From the NCBI RefSeq assembly GCF_003985125.1, contig NZ_ML133566.1, positions 310,001 to 374,000 on the forward strand: DNA of 64,000 bases, given 5' to 3'. Within the stretch, counting starts at the first letter, position 1; every line of letters starts with the position of its first letter. The DNA is from Rhizobium phaseoli (GTDB lineage: Bacteria; Pseudomonadota; Alphaproteobacteria; Rhizobiales; Rhizobiaceae). The translations under genes and the position numbers were made by a program. The notes under the pieces were generated by a model. The model worked only from the letters and a program-made list of their open reading frames with translations, was not told the DNA's origin and did not search any database. Of the stretch, positions 28,632 through 37,574 are shown piece by piece.

Positions 28632-30209
28632 TCATCCTGTTCGGCTGGCCAGCCGCTCCTCGATGGGCTCCGGCGAGCCGAGTGCGAAGAAATCGTCGAA
28701 GGAGGCGATCGGAACCTGTTCGATCAATTTTGCCAGAAACTCGTCCGATCCGAGCTCTTCCTCGATCGCTTCCACCTCGGCCGAAAGCGGCCGGTCGACG
28801 GTATAAAAAGCCGCGTGTTTGCGCACGACCTGATAAAGCATGCCGGCGACGCCCTTCGGTTCGTCTCCGAGAATGTCGATTGCCTGGGCCGACAGCAGCG
28901 CCTCGAGTGCGGCAAGCCGCTTCAGCGCCTGCATCTGCCGCTCGAAGCGCTCGATGACGAGCGGCAGGAAGGCCGCCTCGTCCTCCAGGCCGGCTGCCAC
29001 GACCAGCGACTGCGCCGAAACGGGACCGGACATCGACAAGACGCGCGAGAAGATCTCGCCGGCAAGCTTGATGATCGGCCCGAAGCCGGTGGCGATCCGA
29101 CCCGGAGGCACGAGATTGACCGGCAGGTCGCGCCGCTGGCCATTGCCGAGAATGACGCAGCGGTTGAAGGCGTTGCGTGCCGCATGCGCCATGCAGAGGG
29201 CGGCCGATTCGAGCAGGATGGTCACATCGAGCGGCAGCGAGCCGCCCGAGGTCATCACCCTGCCTTCCACCACCACGGGATTGTCGTCCGAGCGGCCGGT
29301 GGCGGCAAGGATCTTGTGGCCGGTCGACAGCAGGTTTTCGATGACGGCGCCGAACACCTGGGCGATCATGCGCAGGCTGAGCGGATCCTGCACATGCGTT
29401 GCAACAGGCCAGTTCCAGTCCTCCGACGCATTGCAGAGCCAGGCGCCGATCAGTGCCTCGCGCGCCGTGCCGACATGGCGGACGGCTTTCCAGGGATCGC
29501 GGGAGGCGCCGAGTGCGCCGGCCGCCATCATCGCCGTCGCCAGCAGGATGCGGATCGAGGCCGCCGCATTGCGTGTCGTTTCCGCAGCGGCCGCAAAGCT
29601 CACCGCATTGATGCTGAGCGAGGCGAGGCTGTCGCGCGGCGCCATCCGCACCGGTTCCAGTCCCGCGGCCCGGAAGGCGTCGGCCGCCTGCATCCGCTTG
29701 CCGCGATAGACCGCTTCGCCGACGCCGGTGAGCACCGCGCCGATCTGCCCCATCAGGCCGATATCGGCGCAGCCGATCGAGCCGGTGCGGCGCACGACCG
29801 GGATGACATCGGCCTCCAGCATCCTGATATAGGCCTCGATCAGCTCCGGCGTGCAGCCGACCTGGCCGGTCAGCGCCGTATTGACGCGGATCGCCATGGC
29901 GTTGCGCACGACATTGCAGGAAAACGGCGTGCCGGTGCCGAAATGATGGGCGCGCACCAGGCCGAGATTGAAAGTGTCGAGTTCGTCGGCCGACCACTCC
30001 ACATCCTTCATGGCGCCCACACCGGTCGTCGAGCCGTAGACCGGCATGCCTGATGCAATCGCATCCTCGACGATCTCGCGGGCGATGGCGATGCGGGCCA
30101 TGCCGGTTGTCGAAGCGGAAACCGTCGCCTTGCCCGCACCGATGGTCACCATCTCGGCAAAACCAAGCGGTCGTCCGGAAAGTTCGATGCCGGGGCGTTC
30201 GTGCTGCAT
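28632..30209 (-). CDS. MIO-less aromatic amino acid lyase homologue, predicted ergothionase
   Basis: A 525-aa member of the histidine/phenylalanine ammonia-lyase fold: the catalytic Tyr loop VYGSTTGVG (Tyr58), QDPLSLRM and RSDDNPVV are all recognisable. The Ala-Ser-Gly triad that cyclises into the MIO cofactor is absent: GSVGASGD is replaced by GSIGCAD at residues 143-149 (codons TGC GCC GAT). Such an enzyme should not deaminate histidine. Ergothionase, which eliminates trimethylamine from ergothioneine to give thiourocanate, is as far as I recall a MIO-less member of this family because trimethylamine is a good leaving group. It is first in the operon, with AGGAG before the ATG. A standard annotation would be hutH. 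Confidence 0.72.
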   Translation of the reverse strand: MQHERPGIELSGRPLGFAEMVTIGAGKATVSASTTGMARIAIAREIVEDAIASGMPVYGSTTGVGAMKDVEWSADELDTFNLGLVRAHHFGTGTPFSCNVVRNAMAIRVNTALTGQVGCTPELIEAYIRMLEADVIPVVRRTGSIGCADIGLMGQIGAVLTGVGEAVYRGKRMQAADAFRAAGLEPVRMAPRDSLASLSINAVSFAAAAETTRNAAASIRILLATAMMAAGALGASRDPWKAVRHVGTAREALIGAWLCNASEDWNWPVATHVQDPLSLRMIAQVFGAVIENLLSTGHKILAATGRSDDNPVVVEGRVMTSGGSLPLDVTILLESAALCMAHAARNAFNRCVILGNGQRRDLPVNLVPPGRIATGFGPIIKLAGEIFSRVLSMSGPVSAQSLVVAAGLEDEAAFLPLVIERFERQMQALKRLAALEALLSAQAIDILGDEPKGVAGMLYQVVRKHAAFYTVDRPLSAEVEAIEEELGSDEFLAKLIEQVPIASFDDFFALGSPEPIEERLASRTG

Positions 30210-30299
30210 GTGCCTTATCTCCTAATTCGAGAGACTAAGCGAGCCCTCCGTCACATGGGATATCCTAAATGCCGAACACAGCATGTTATCGGGAGGCGG

Positions 30300-31874
30300 T
30301 CAGCTCAACATCCAGGCAATATAGAGAAGCGTCAATGCGATGATCCACAGCGCGATCTTGCCCGAGCGGTTGTGGCGTGCTTCCGCCTTGCCGATCGCCT
30401 CGGCCGTCTCCTCGTCGAAACGCAGGCCGTGCTCGCTCATATGCAGGAGCTGATGATGGAATTTTTCGGTCTTTGCCGCAATTTCCGGCACGGCTTCAGC
30501 AAGCTTGACCGCCGCCTTCAGCCCGTCCTTGAGATCGGTCGCGATCCGCTTCGGCCCGAGATTGTTGCGAATCCAGTCGCCGACAACAGGCTCGGAGGCC
30601 TTCCACATGTTGAAGCGCGGATTGAGCATGCGTGACACGCCTTCGACCACGACCATGGTCTTTTGCAGCATCACCAGTTCCGGCCGCGTCGCCATGTCGA
30701 AGAGTTCGGTCACTTCGAACAGCAGCGTCAGCAGCTTGCCCATCGAGATCGTCTCGGCCGGCTGTCCATGGATCGGCTCGCCGATCGCCCGGATTGCCTG
30801 GGCGAAGCTCTCGACATTGTGGTGGCCCGGCACATAGCCGGCCTCGAAATGCACCTCGGCGACGCGGATGTAATCGCGGGTGATGAAGCCATAGAGGATT
30901 TCGGCCAGGAACCGCCGTTCCTTCTTGCCGAGCCGCCCGACGATACCCATGTCGACGGCGACGATCATGCCATCGGCATCTACGAACAGATTGCCCGGAT
31001 GCATGTCGGCATGGAAGAAGCCGTCGCGCAGCGTATGGCGCAGGAACGACTGGATCAGCGTGTCGGCGAGCAGGTTGAGATCGTGGCCGGCCGCGCGCAG
31101 CCCCTCGACATCCGACATTCTCGTGCCGTCGATCCACTCCATGGTGATGACGTCGCGGCCCGTGCGCTCCCAGTCGACCTTCGGTACGCGGAAGCCGGGA
31201 TCGCTGTCGGTGTTTTCGGCAATCTCCGAAAGCGCTGCCGCCTCCAGGCGCAGATCCATCTCCACCTTCGTCGTCTGTTCGAGCGTCTTCGTCACCTCGA
31301 CCGGCCGCAGCCGCCGGCTCGACGGCATGAAACGCTCCTGCATATGGGCAACGAGGTACATGGCTTCGATATCGTGCGCAAAACGCTGGCGCACCCCGGG
31401 TCGCACGATCTTGACGGCGACCTTCTTTCGGCCTTGCGGTGTCTCGACTTCGGCCGGGTGCACCTGGGCGATCGAGGCGGCGGCGATCGGCTCGCCGAAG
31501 CTCGCATAAAGCTCGCCGATCGGTCGCCCGAGCGAGCCTTCGATATTCGCCTTGGCGGCAGCCGATGAAAAGAAGGCCATGCGGTCCTGCAACTGCGACA
31601 GGTCGTTGGCGAATTCGACGCCGACCACGTCAGGCCGCGTCGCCAGGAACTGTCCGATCTTCACATAGGAAGGGCCAAGCCGCTCGACGGCCTGCGCCAA
31701 TCGGTCGCTGCGCTTCTGATGCTTTGCCTTGCTTCGCTCGAAAATCGTGACGAAGGATTTGGCGAGCGCGACCGAAGGCGGCAGGCCTTCGGAAGGAAGC
31801 GCCGAGACGACGCCCTCACGCACGAGCACCCAGCCGACGCGCCAAAGGCGGAAATAGGCTCCGAAAGTGCTCAT
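30300..31874 (-). CDS. ubiB: UbiB atypical kinase-like protein of ubiquinone synthesis
   Basis: A 524-aa ADCK/ABC1-family protein needed for ubiquinone synthesis; the name 2-polyprenylphenol 6-hydroxylase is historical. Seen: the KxGQ motif in YVKIGQFLATRPD near residue 70, VAVKIVRPGV, the metal/ATP region HADMHPGNLF and DMGIVGRL, and C-terminal hydrophobic segments for membrane anchoring. Directly downstream of ubiE in the same direction (48-nt gap), the usual ubiE-ubiB pair. Confidence 0.95.
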   Translation of the reverse strand: MSTFGAYFRLWRVGWVLVREGVVSALPSEGLPPSVALAKSFVTIFERSKAKHQKRSDRLAQAVERLGPSYVKIGQFLATRPDVVGVEFANDLSQLQDRMAFFSSAAAKANIEGSLGRPIGELYASFGEPIAAASIAQVHPAEVETPQGRKKVAVKIVRPGVRQRFAHDIEAMYLVAHMQERFMPSSRRLRPVEVTKTLEQTTKVEMDLRLEAAALSEIAENTDSDPGFRVPKVDWERTGRDVITMEWIDGTRMSDVEGLRAAGHDLNLLADTLIQSFLRHTLRDGFFHADMHPGNLFVDADGMIVAVDMGIVGRLGKKERRFLAEILYGFITRDYIRVAEVHFEAGYVPGHHNVESFAQAIRAIGEPIHGQPAETISMGKLLTLLFEVTELFDMATRPELVMLQKTMVVVEGVSRMLNPRFNMWKASEPVVGDWIRNNLGPKRIATDLKDGLKAAVKLAEAVPEIAAKTEKFHHQLLHMSEHGLRFDEETAEAIGKAEARHNRSGKIALWIIALTLLYIAWMLS

Positions 31875-31922
31875 GCTGGAATGCCCCGGTGACGGAGGTT
31901 CGTCTCTTTTTTCTTCATTCCC

Positions 31923-32699
31923 TCAGAGCTTCCAGCCGGAATGCAGCGCGGCGATGCCGCCGGTATAATTGGTGAAGCTGACACGCGAAAAGCCGGCCTG
32001 GCGGATCATCGCCGCGAAATTCTCCTGGTTCGGGAATTTGCGGATCGATTCCACCAGATACTGGTAGGGCTCGGCATCGCCGGTGATCGCCTTGCCGAAT
32101 TGCGGAATGGCGTTGAACGACCAGGCGTCATAAATCTTGTCGAGCAGCGGCATGTCGACTTCGGAAAATTCCAGCACCAGCAGCCGGCCGCCGCGCTTCA
32201 GCACACGATAGGCCTCAGCCAGCGCGACATCGATCCTGGGCACGTTGCGGATGCCGAAGGCGATCGTGTAGGCGTCGAAGCTGGCGGCCTCGAAGGGCAG
32301 TTCCTCGGCATTCGCCTCGACGAAGGTCAGATTGGCCGAAAGCTTCTTCTTTTCCGCCCGCTCGGCGCCGACGCCGAGCATCGATCCGTTGATGTCGAGT
32401 ACGGTGGCATGCGCCTGCCGACCGGAAGCCTCGACGATGCGGAAGGCGATGTCGCCGGTGCCGCCGGCAACGTCGAGCACTTTGTAGCCCGGTTCCTTGC
32501 GCGGATTGAGGGCGGCGATCATCGCATCCTTCCAGACGCGGTGCATGCCCATCGACATGACGTCGTTCATGATGTCGTAGCGCTTGGCGACCTTGTGGAA
32601 CACCTGGTTGACCAGGCCCTGCTTCTCGCCGCCGGGCACTTCGCGAAAGCCGTAGGAGGTCTCCATGCCGCCATCGGCGGAAGTGCGGCTTTCTGACAT
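31923..32699 (-). CDS. ubiE: UbiE C-methyltransferase (ubiquinone/menaquinone)
   Basis: A 258-aa SAM-dependent methyltransferase for C-methylation of demethoxy-ubiquinol intermediates. Signature regions: [18 protein letters not shown] near residue 43, SAM motif [23 protein letters not shown] and the C-terminal [14 protein letters not shown] at 32699 gives the normal length; a much longer open frame upstream is spurious. Divergent from fpg, followed by ubiB. Confidence 0.96.
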   Translation of the reverse strand: MSESRTSADGGMETSYGFREVPGGEKQGLVNQVFHKVAKRYDIMNDVMSMGMHRVWKDAMIAALNPRKEPGYKVLDVAGGTGDIAFRIVEASGRQAHATVLDINGSMLGVGAERAEKKKLSANLTFVEANAEELPFEAASFDAYTIAFGIRNVPRIDVALAEAYRVLKRGGRLLVLEFSEVDMPLLDKIYDAWSFNAIPQFGKAITGDAEPYQYLVESIRKFPNQENFAAMIRQAGFSRVSFTNYTGGIAALHSGWKL

Positions 32700-32849
32700 C
32701 AGGCTGCTCCGTTCCTTCAAGATTCGGGCACGGCGGCCATAGCGAAAGACCGCGCGCGACGCTATCACTGGGCTGCGCTCTCCGCGGCCCACTGGCGCTA
32801 TAGCGCACATCGACCTCGGTTGAAACACGTTCGATATAGATGGGTTAAG

Positions 32850-33740
32850 ATGCCGGAATTGCCAGAAGTCGAAACGGTCAAGCGCGGGCTGGCGCCGGCG
32901 ATGGAAGGGGCTCGCGTCGCGCGGCTGGAACTGCGCCGCCAGGACCTTCGCTTCCCCTTTCCCGAAGCCTTGGCGGACAGGGTTTCCGGCCGCACCATCG
33001 TCGGGCTTGGCCGCCGCGCCAAATATTTGCTGGTCGATCTCGACGACGGCAATACGCTGGTTTCCCATCTCGGCATGTCCGGTTCCTTCCGTATCGAGGA
33101 GGGCGCGGCCTCGGCGATGCCGGGCGAATTCCATCACGCCCGCACCAAGGACGAGAAGCACGATCACGTCGTCTTTCATCTCGAAGGCCAGGGCGGCCCG
33201 CGCCGCGTCGTTTATAACGACCCGCGCCGTTTCGGCTTCATGGATATGGTAAGACGAGCCGATCTTGCCGCCCATCCCTTCTTCCGTGACCTCGGCCCGG
33301 AGCCGACGGGCAACGATCTCGGCGCCGCCTACCTCGCCGAACGTTTCCGCGACAAGGCGCAGCCTTTGAAGAGCGCGCTTCTCGACCAGAAGAACATTGC
33401 CGGTCTCGGCAATATATATGTCTGCGAGGCGCTGTGGCGTTCGCATCTTTCGCCGATCCGCGCAGCCGGCACCCTGGTGACGCCGGGCGGCAAGCCGAAG
33501 GAAAAGCTCGGCCTGCTCGTCGCCTCGATCCGCGACGTCATCGCCGATGCGATCGCCGCCGGCGGATCGTCGTTGCGCGACCATATCCAGACCGACGGGT
33601 CGCTCGGCTATTTCCAGCATTCCTTCTCCGTCTATGATCGCGAAGGTCAGGCTTGCGGCACGCCCGGCTGCGGCGGTACGGTCGCCCGTATCGTGCAGGC
33701 GGGCCGCTCCACCTTCTATTGCGCCGCCTGCCAGAAATAA
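32850..33740 (+). CDS. mutM: Formamidopyrimidine-DNA glycosylase
   Basis: Base-excision repair enzyme (Fpg) that removes 8-oxoguanine and formamidopyrimidines and nicks the strand. The mature N-terminus [13 protein letters not shown] supplies the catalytic Pro after Met removal. Other marks are [27 protein letters not shown] with the helix-two-turn-helix, and the C-terminal zinc finger CGTPGCGG...YCAACQK. ATG at 32850 is fixed by the need for Met-Pro. Total 296 aa. Confidence 0.97.
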   Translation: MPELPEVETVKRGLAPAMEGARVARLELRRQDLRFPFPEALADRVSGRTIVGLGRRAKYLLVDLDDGNTLVSHLGMSGSFRIEEGAASAMPGEFHHARTKDEKHDHVVFHLEGQGGPRRVVYNDPRRFGFMDMVRRADLAAHPFFRDLGPEPTGNDLGAAYLAERFRDKAQPLKSALLDQKNIAGLGNIYVCEALWRSHLSPIRAAGTLVTPGGKPKEKLGLLVASIRDVIADAIAAGGSSLRDHIQTDGSLGYFQHSFSVYDREGQACGTPGCGGTVARIVQAGRSTFYCAACQK

Positions 33741-33759
33741 CAGTGAACCGGAGACCAGC

Positions 33760-34533
33760 ATGGCTTACGAGACCCTGATCGTCGAAACCCGAGGCAATGT
33801 CGGCCTCGTCACGCTGAACCGCCCGCAGGCGCTGAACGCATTGAATTCCACCGTGCTGAAGGAGTTGAAGGTGGCCTACGCCGCCTTCCATGACGACGAG
33901 GCGATCGGCGCGATCGTCATCACCGGCTCCGAACGCGCCTTTGCCGCCGGCGCCGATATCAAGGAGATGCAGTCGCTCCAGTTCGCCGACATGTATAAGA
34001 GTGACTTCATCAGCGGCTGGGACGACATTGCCAAGGCGCGCAAGCCGGTCATTGCCGCCGTCAGCGGTTTTGCGCTCGGCGGCGGCTGCGAGCTGGCGAT
34101 GATGTGCGATTTCATCATCGCCTCGGAGACGGCGAAGTTCGGCCAGCCGGAAATCACCCTCGGTGTCATCCCCGGCATGGGCGGCTCGCAGCGGCTGACG
34201 CGCGCCGTCGGCAAGGCGAAGGCGATGGATCTTGTCCTGACCGGCCGGATGATGGATGCGGCGGAAGCCGAACGATCGGGACTCGTTTCGCGTGTGGTGG
34301 CGCCCGAGCGTCTGCTCGACGAGGCGCTTGCCGCCGCCGAGAAGATCGCCTCGCTTTCGCAGCCCTCGGTGATGATGGCCAAGGAGGCAGTCAACCGCGC
34401 CTTCGAGACGACGCTGGAGGAGGGACTCCGCTTCGAACGCCGCCTGTTCCACAGTCTCTTTGCCACCGATGATCAGAAAGAAGGCATGGCGGCCTTTGTC
34501 GAGAAGCGCAAAGCCGTCTTTAAGCACCGTTGA
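33760..34533 (+). CDS. Enoyl-CoA hydratase
   Basis: A 257-aa crotonase-fold enzyme that hydrates 2-enoyl-CoA in beta-oxidation. The oxyanion-hole strand is AGADIKEM near residue 65. Catalytic Glu residues are expected in [13 protein letters not shown] and in [16 protein letters not shown]. The C-terminal [26 protein letters not shown] is typical. It starts 19 nt after mutM with CCGGAGA in front, so they probably form an operon. Precise acyl preference unknown. Confidence 0.93.
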   Translation: MAYETLIVETRGNVGLVTLNRPQALNALNSTVLKELKVAYAAFHDDEAIGAIVITGSERAFAAGADIKEMQSLQFADMYKSDFISGWDDIAKARKPVIAAVSGFALGGGCELAMMCDFIIASETAKFGQPEITLGVIPGMGGSQRLTRAVGKAKAMDLVLTGRMMDAAEAERSGLVSRVVAPERLLDEALAAAEKIASLSQPSVMMAKEAVNRAFETTLEEGLRFERRLFHSLFATDDQKEGMAAFVEKRKAVFKHR

Positions 34534-34576
34534 ATGCTTTTCGGCGCCTGCCGGCTGGAAAGCTTGAAAATCCGCG

Positions 34577-34604
34577 TTGACGTGGGCCGGCTTTAGGGTT
34601 ATAT
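34577..34604 (+). promoter_or_regulatory. Sigma-70-like promoter of rpsT
   Basis: TTGACG at 34577-34582, 16-bp spacer, TTATAT at 34599-34604. It leaves a leader of about 110 nt before the rpsT start, long enough for the autogenous control known for S20. Confidence 0.55.
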
Positions 34605-34725
34605 GCCCGCCCACGGTTCGGAAAGCCGCTCTGGTTTTCCGCGATTGCTCCCGCATTGCTGGATTTGGTGGCCGCAGGGCCCGCGGTGATGGCGGAGTTT
34701 GTTCGAATTCTTGAGAGAGGCATCC

Positions 34726-35004
34726 ATGGCCAATACAACTTCGGCGAAAAAAGCGACCCGCAAGATCGCCCGCCGTACCGACGTCAATAAGGCTCGTCGC
34801 TCGCGCGTTCGCACTTTCGTTCGCCAGGTCGAAGAGGCTATCGCATCCGGTGACGCCGACAAGGCGAAGGCGGCTTTCCTGGCCGCTCAGCCGGAGCTTG
34901 CCCGCGCCGCCAGCAAGGGCGTGCTGCACTCCAACACGGCATCGCGCAAGGTCTCGCGCCTGGCCGCTCGTGTGAAGGCGCTTTCGGTCTCCGCGACCGC
35001 GTAA
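34726..35004 (+). CDS. rpsT: 30S ribosomal protein S20
   Basis: A 92-aa very basic ribosomal protein that binds the 16S rRNA 5' domain and helix 44. N-terminus [17 protein letters not shown], long helices with [16 protein letters not shown], and [15 protein letters not shown] near the end. ATG at 34726 follows GAGAGAGG. Followed by a perfect intrinsic terminator at 35035-35060. The rpsT-dnaA order is the common one in Rhizobiales. Confidence 0.98.
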   Translation: MANTTSAKKATRKIARRTDVNKARRSRVRTFVRQVEEAIASGDADKAKAAFLAAQPELARAASKGVLHSNTASRKVSRLAARVKALSVSATA

Positions 35005-35034
35005 TCTTCCATTAACGACCTCCTCGTTATGATT

Positions 35035-35060
35035 AGCCCGGTAATTTTACCGGGCTTTTT
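35035..35060 (+). terminator. rpsT intrinsic terminator
   Basis: Nine-bp perfect stem agcccggta/taccgggct with an attt loop, followed by five T, 30 nt after the rpsT stop. Confidence 0.9.
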
Positions 35061-35061
35061 C

Positions 35062-35333
35062 GATTCTGCCGATCGGCGTCTTCATGGTTAATCGCACGAC
35101 TGTTTCGTGTCAGCGCCATGACAGGAAAAGTCTTTAAAAAACAACGGCTTGCGCAAGGATGCTTTCGCGCTGCGCGACTCTGGCCTACGCTCCGGGGACC
35201 CTGGGCGAGTCAAGAAGATTTTTATTTTTTTTCTTTCTTTGCGTGTCAAAATAGCCCGAACGGGGAATCTCCTTGATTCAAAAGCGATTCTTTTTTGACG
35301 CTGGTGTGACGCCCGAAAAGGGCGGGCGGAGTC
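35062..35333. promoter_or_regulatory. Cluster of seven GANTC (CcrM) sites upstream of dnaA
   Basis: GANTC occurs at 35062, 35176, 35207, 35265, 35275, 35286 and 35329; about one would be expected by chance in this length. GANTC is the target of the cell-cycle DNA methyltransferase CcrM of alphaproteobacteria, and methylation state controls dnaA transcription in Caulobacter. A CtrA-like TTAA-N7-TAAA lies just after, at 35346-35360. No TTATCCACA DnaA boxes are seen in the whole gap, 35005-35860. Confidence 0.65.
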
Positions 35334-35484
35334 AATGGCCGCATCTTAATTTTGCGTAAAATTCATCGTTGATCTTGCCATTTGATCCTGCCTAAATGGC
35401 TTCCAACAAAGGGCGCGGACATCACCTGCAGAGGCTCGGTCTTAACTGCCACGTCGGCAGGGCGATAAGTTTGTACCATTTGTT

Positions 35485-35509
35485 ACGGAGCTTTGCGCTT
35501 CCGTTTTTT
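35485..35509 (+). terminator. Intrinsic terminator inside the rpsT-dnaA gap
   Basis: acggagc pairs with gcttccgt (one bulge), followed by a run of six T. It faces dnaA and lies about 375 nt before the chosen dnaA start. It must either end a short unannotated transcript arising at about 35060-35450 or attenuate the dnaA mRNA. Confidence 0.6.
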
Positions 35510-35530
35510 CAAGCACTTGACGGATTTGAG

Positions 35531-35593
35531 CCGTAACGTGGCTGTTACGGGGCAGGGATGTTTTGTGCCTATGGTAACCACACGTTTAACGTG
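35531..35593. repeat. Short inverted repeats in the dnaA leader
   Basis: CCGTAAC at 35531-35537 pairs with GTTACGG at 35544-35550, and another GTTACGG is at 35482-35488. cacgtttaacgtg at 35581-35593 is a second dyad with a one-base centre. They may be binding sites or leader RNA hairpins. Otherwise 35594-35860 shows no gene or known motif. Confidence 0.4.
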
Positions 35594-35860
35594 CGGCTGC
35601 GGGATAGGGGATAGTAATATTGCGTTCGGGCTGGTCGGCCGAAAACGAGGATCGACCGCCAGCCTGGCACGGAAGGCCGATGAAGGCGCCGCATGAACGC
35701 GGTACCTGCAGCGGAGTTCTGCGCCGGTCCCTTCGGGGGCAGTGTTTGAGTGAACCGGCAGGCGAGCGGCTTCATGAGGATGCCGCCAGCCCGTCAAAGG
35801 CGGGGAATGCTCGGGCGGCTGTTTAGCGGAGGCCGCCCGGTGGAATTGAAAGGCGGCACT

Positions 35861-37411
35861 ATGCAGATGAATACGATGACGGCAGGCGGGCACGACAACG
35901 GGGATGCGGCACCGCAGGCGTTCGGCTCCATTCGCCTGGAAATGGGGGAAGTAAAGGCGGAAATGAAGCAGAGCATATTGTTTGAGCGCGTCAGCGCGCG
36001 CTTGAAGGCCCAGGTCGGACCTGACGTCTATGCCAGCTGGTTTGCCAGGTTGAAGCTGCATTCGGTATCGAAGAGCGTCGTTCGCCTGTCGGTTCCCACG
36101 ACCTTCCTGAAGTCGTGGATCAACAATCGTTATCTCGATCTCATCACCGGTCTGTTCCAGGCTGAAGATCCGGAAATTCTCAAGATCGAAATTCTGGTGC
36201 GCACGGCAACGCGCAGCGGCATGAAGGCTGCCGACGAGGTGGTCCAGCCCGAGCCGGCCGCTCCCGCGCAGATGCGCCGCCCGGCGAGCGCCCAGCCGGC
36301 CAGCCAGGCCGTCCAGCAGGCAGTTTCGGCTGTCGCCGCCGCAAGGCCGGCAAGCCTGGGTTCGCCGCTGTTCGGTTCGCCGCTCGATAGCCGTTTCACC
36401 TTCGATACCTTCGTGGAAGGCAGCTCGAACCGCGTCGCACTTGCAGCTGCCAAGACGATCGCGGAAGCCGGATCCGGCGCCGTGCGCTTCAATCCGCTCT
36501 TCGTCCATTCGACGGTCGGGCTCGGCAAGACCCACCTGCTGCAGGCGATCGCCAATGCGGCGGTGCAGAACCCGCGGGCTCTGCGCGTCGTCTATCTGAC
36601 GGCGGAATATTTCATGTGGCGCTTCGCCACCGCGATCCGTGATAACGACGCGCTGACGCTGAAGGATTCGCTGCGCAACATCGACCTCTTGATCATCGAC
36701 GACATGCAGTTCCTGCAGGGCAAGATGATCCAGCACGAATTCTGCCATCTCCTCAACATGCTGCTCGACAGCGCCAAGCAGGTCGTCGTCGCCGCCGACC
36801 GCGCGCCCTGGGAGCTGGAATCGCTCGATCCCCGCGTCCGTTCGCGCCTGCAGGGCGGTGTGGCGATCGAACTCGACGCGCCGGATTACGAAATGCGTCT
36901 CGAAATCCTCAAGCGGCGCCTTGCGGCCGCCCGCCAGGAGGATCCGTCGCTGGAAATCCCGGCCGATCTGCTCCAGCACGTCGCCCGCAACATCACGGCC
37001 AGCGGCCGCGAACTAGAAGGCGCCTTCAACCAGCTGATCTTCCGCCGCTCCTTCGAACCGAACCTGTCGATCGAGCGCGTCGACGAACTGCTCGCCCATC
37101 TCGTCGGCTCCGGCGAACCGCGCCGCGTGCGCATCGAGGATATCCAGCGCATCGTCGCCCGGCATTACAATGTCTCGCGCCAGGAGCTGGTCTCCAATCG
37201 CCGCACCCGCGTCATCGTCAAGCCGCGCCAGATCGCCATGTATCTGTCGAAGACGCTGACGCCACGCTCCTTCCCCGAGATCGGCCGCCGTTTCGGCGGG
37301 CGTGATCACACGACCGTGCTGCACGCCGTGCGCAAGATCGAGGAGCTGATTTCGGGAGACACCAAGCTTTCGCACGAAATCGAGCTGCTGAAGCGGCTGA
37401 TCAACGAATAA
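35861..37411 (+). CDS. dnaA: Chromosomal replication initiator DnaA
   Basis: A AAA+ protein that binds and opens oriC and regulates transcription. Domain I starts near [24 protein letters not shown]; an Ala/Pro/Gln-rich linker follows; Walker A is [10 protein letters not shown], Walker [11 protein letters not shown], and the C-terminal DNA-binding signature is [17 protein letters not shown]. The start is uncertain: ATG at 35861 (516 aa) has AAAGG in front. The same frame is open to 35750, and the conserved part begins only about 35 residues inside. Followed by a strong terminator. Confidence 0.95.
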   Translation: MQMNTMTAGGHDNGDAAPQAFGSIRLEMGEVKAEMKQSILFERVSARLKAQVGPDVYASWFARLKLHSVSKSVVRLSVPTTFLKSWINNRYLDLITGLFQAEDPEILKIEILVRTATRSGMKAADEVVQPEPAAPAQMRRPASAQPASQAVQQAVSAVAAARPASLGSPLFGSPLDSRFTFDTFVEGSSNRVALAAAKTIAEAGSGAVRFNPLFVHSTVGLGKTHLLQAIANAAVQNPRALRVVYLTAEYFMWRFATAIRDNDALTLKDSLRNIDLLIIDDMQFLQGKMIQHEFCHLLNMLLDSAKQVVVAADRAPWELESLDPRVRSRLQGGVAIELDAPDYEMRLEILKRRLAAARQEDPSLEIPADLLQHVARNITASGRELEGAFNQLIFRRSFEPNLSIERVDELLAHLVGSGEPRRVRIEDIQRIVARHYNVSRQELVSNRRTRVIVKPRQIAMYLSKTLTPRSFPEIGRRFGGRDHTTVLHAVRKIEELISGDTKLSHEIELLKRLINE

Positions 37412-37435
37412 TTGGTGGATTTTCGAGGAAATTCG

Positions 37436-37462
37436 ACGGCCGGGAGCGATTCCGGCCGTTTT
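37436..37462 (+). terminator. dnaA intrinsic terminator
   Basis: Eight-bp perfect stem acggccgg/ccggccgt followed by tttt, 25 nt after the dnaA stop. Confidence 0.85.
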
Positions 37463-37574
37463 CCTTTATAAGCTTTTTATTCTATACCTCCGCCCATCCC
37501 GTGCATGTCCGATTTGGAGCGGCACGCATCGGGCAAAAACGAAAGCGCCGAAGCGGGCGCGTGGGAGGATATGC

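Noticed and set aside
22590-30209. Straight annotation as hut genes plus allantoinase and allantoate hydrolase
   Set aside because: The lyase lacks the MIO triad and the hydratase lacks the catalytic Cys; no hutI, hutG or ureide-specific genes accompany them.
35005-35860. Chromosomal origin of replication next to dnaA
   Set aside because: No TTATCCACA-type DnaA boxes on either strand in the gap; in Rhizobiales the origin is usually near hemE.
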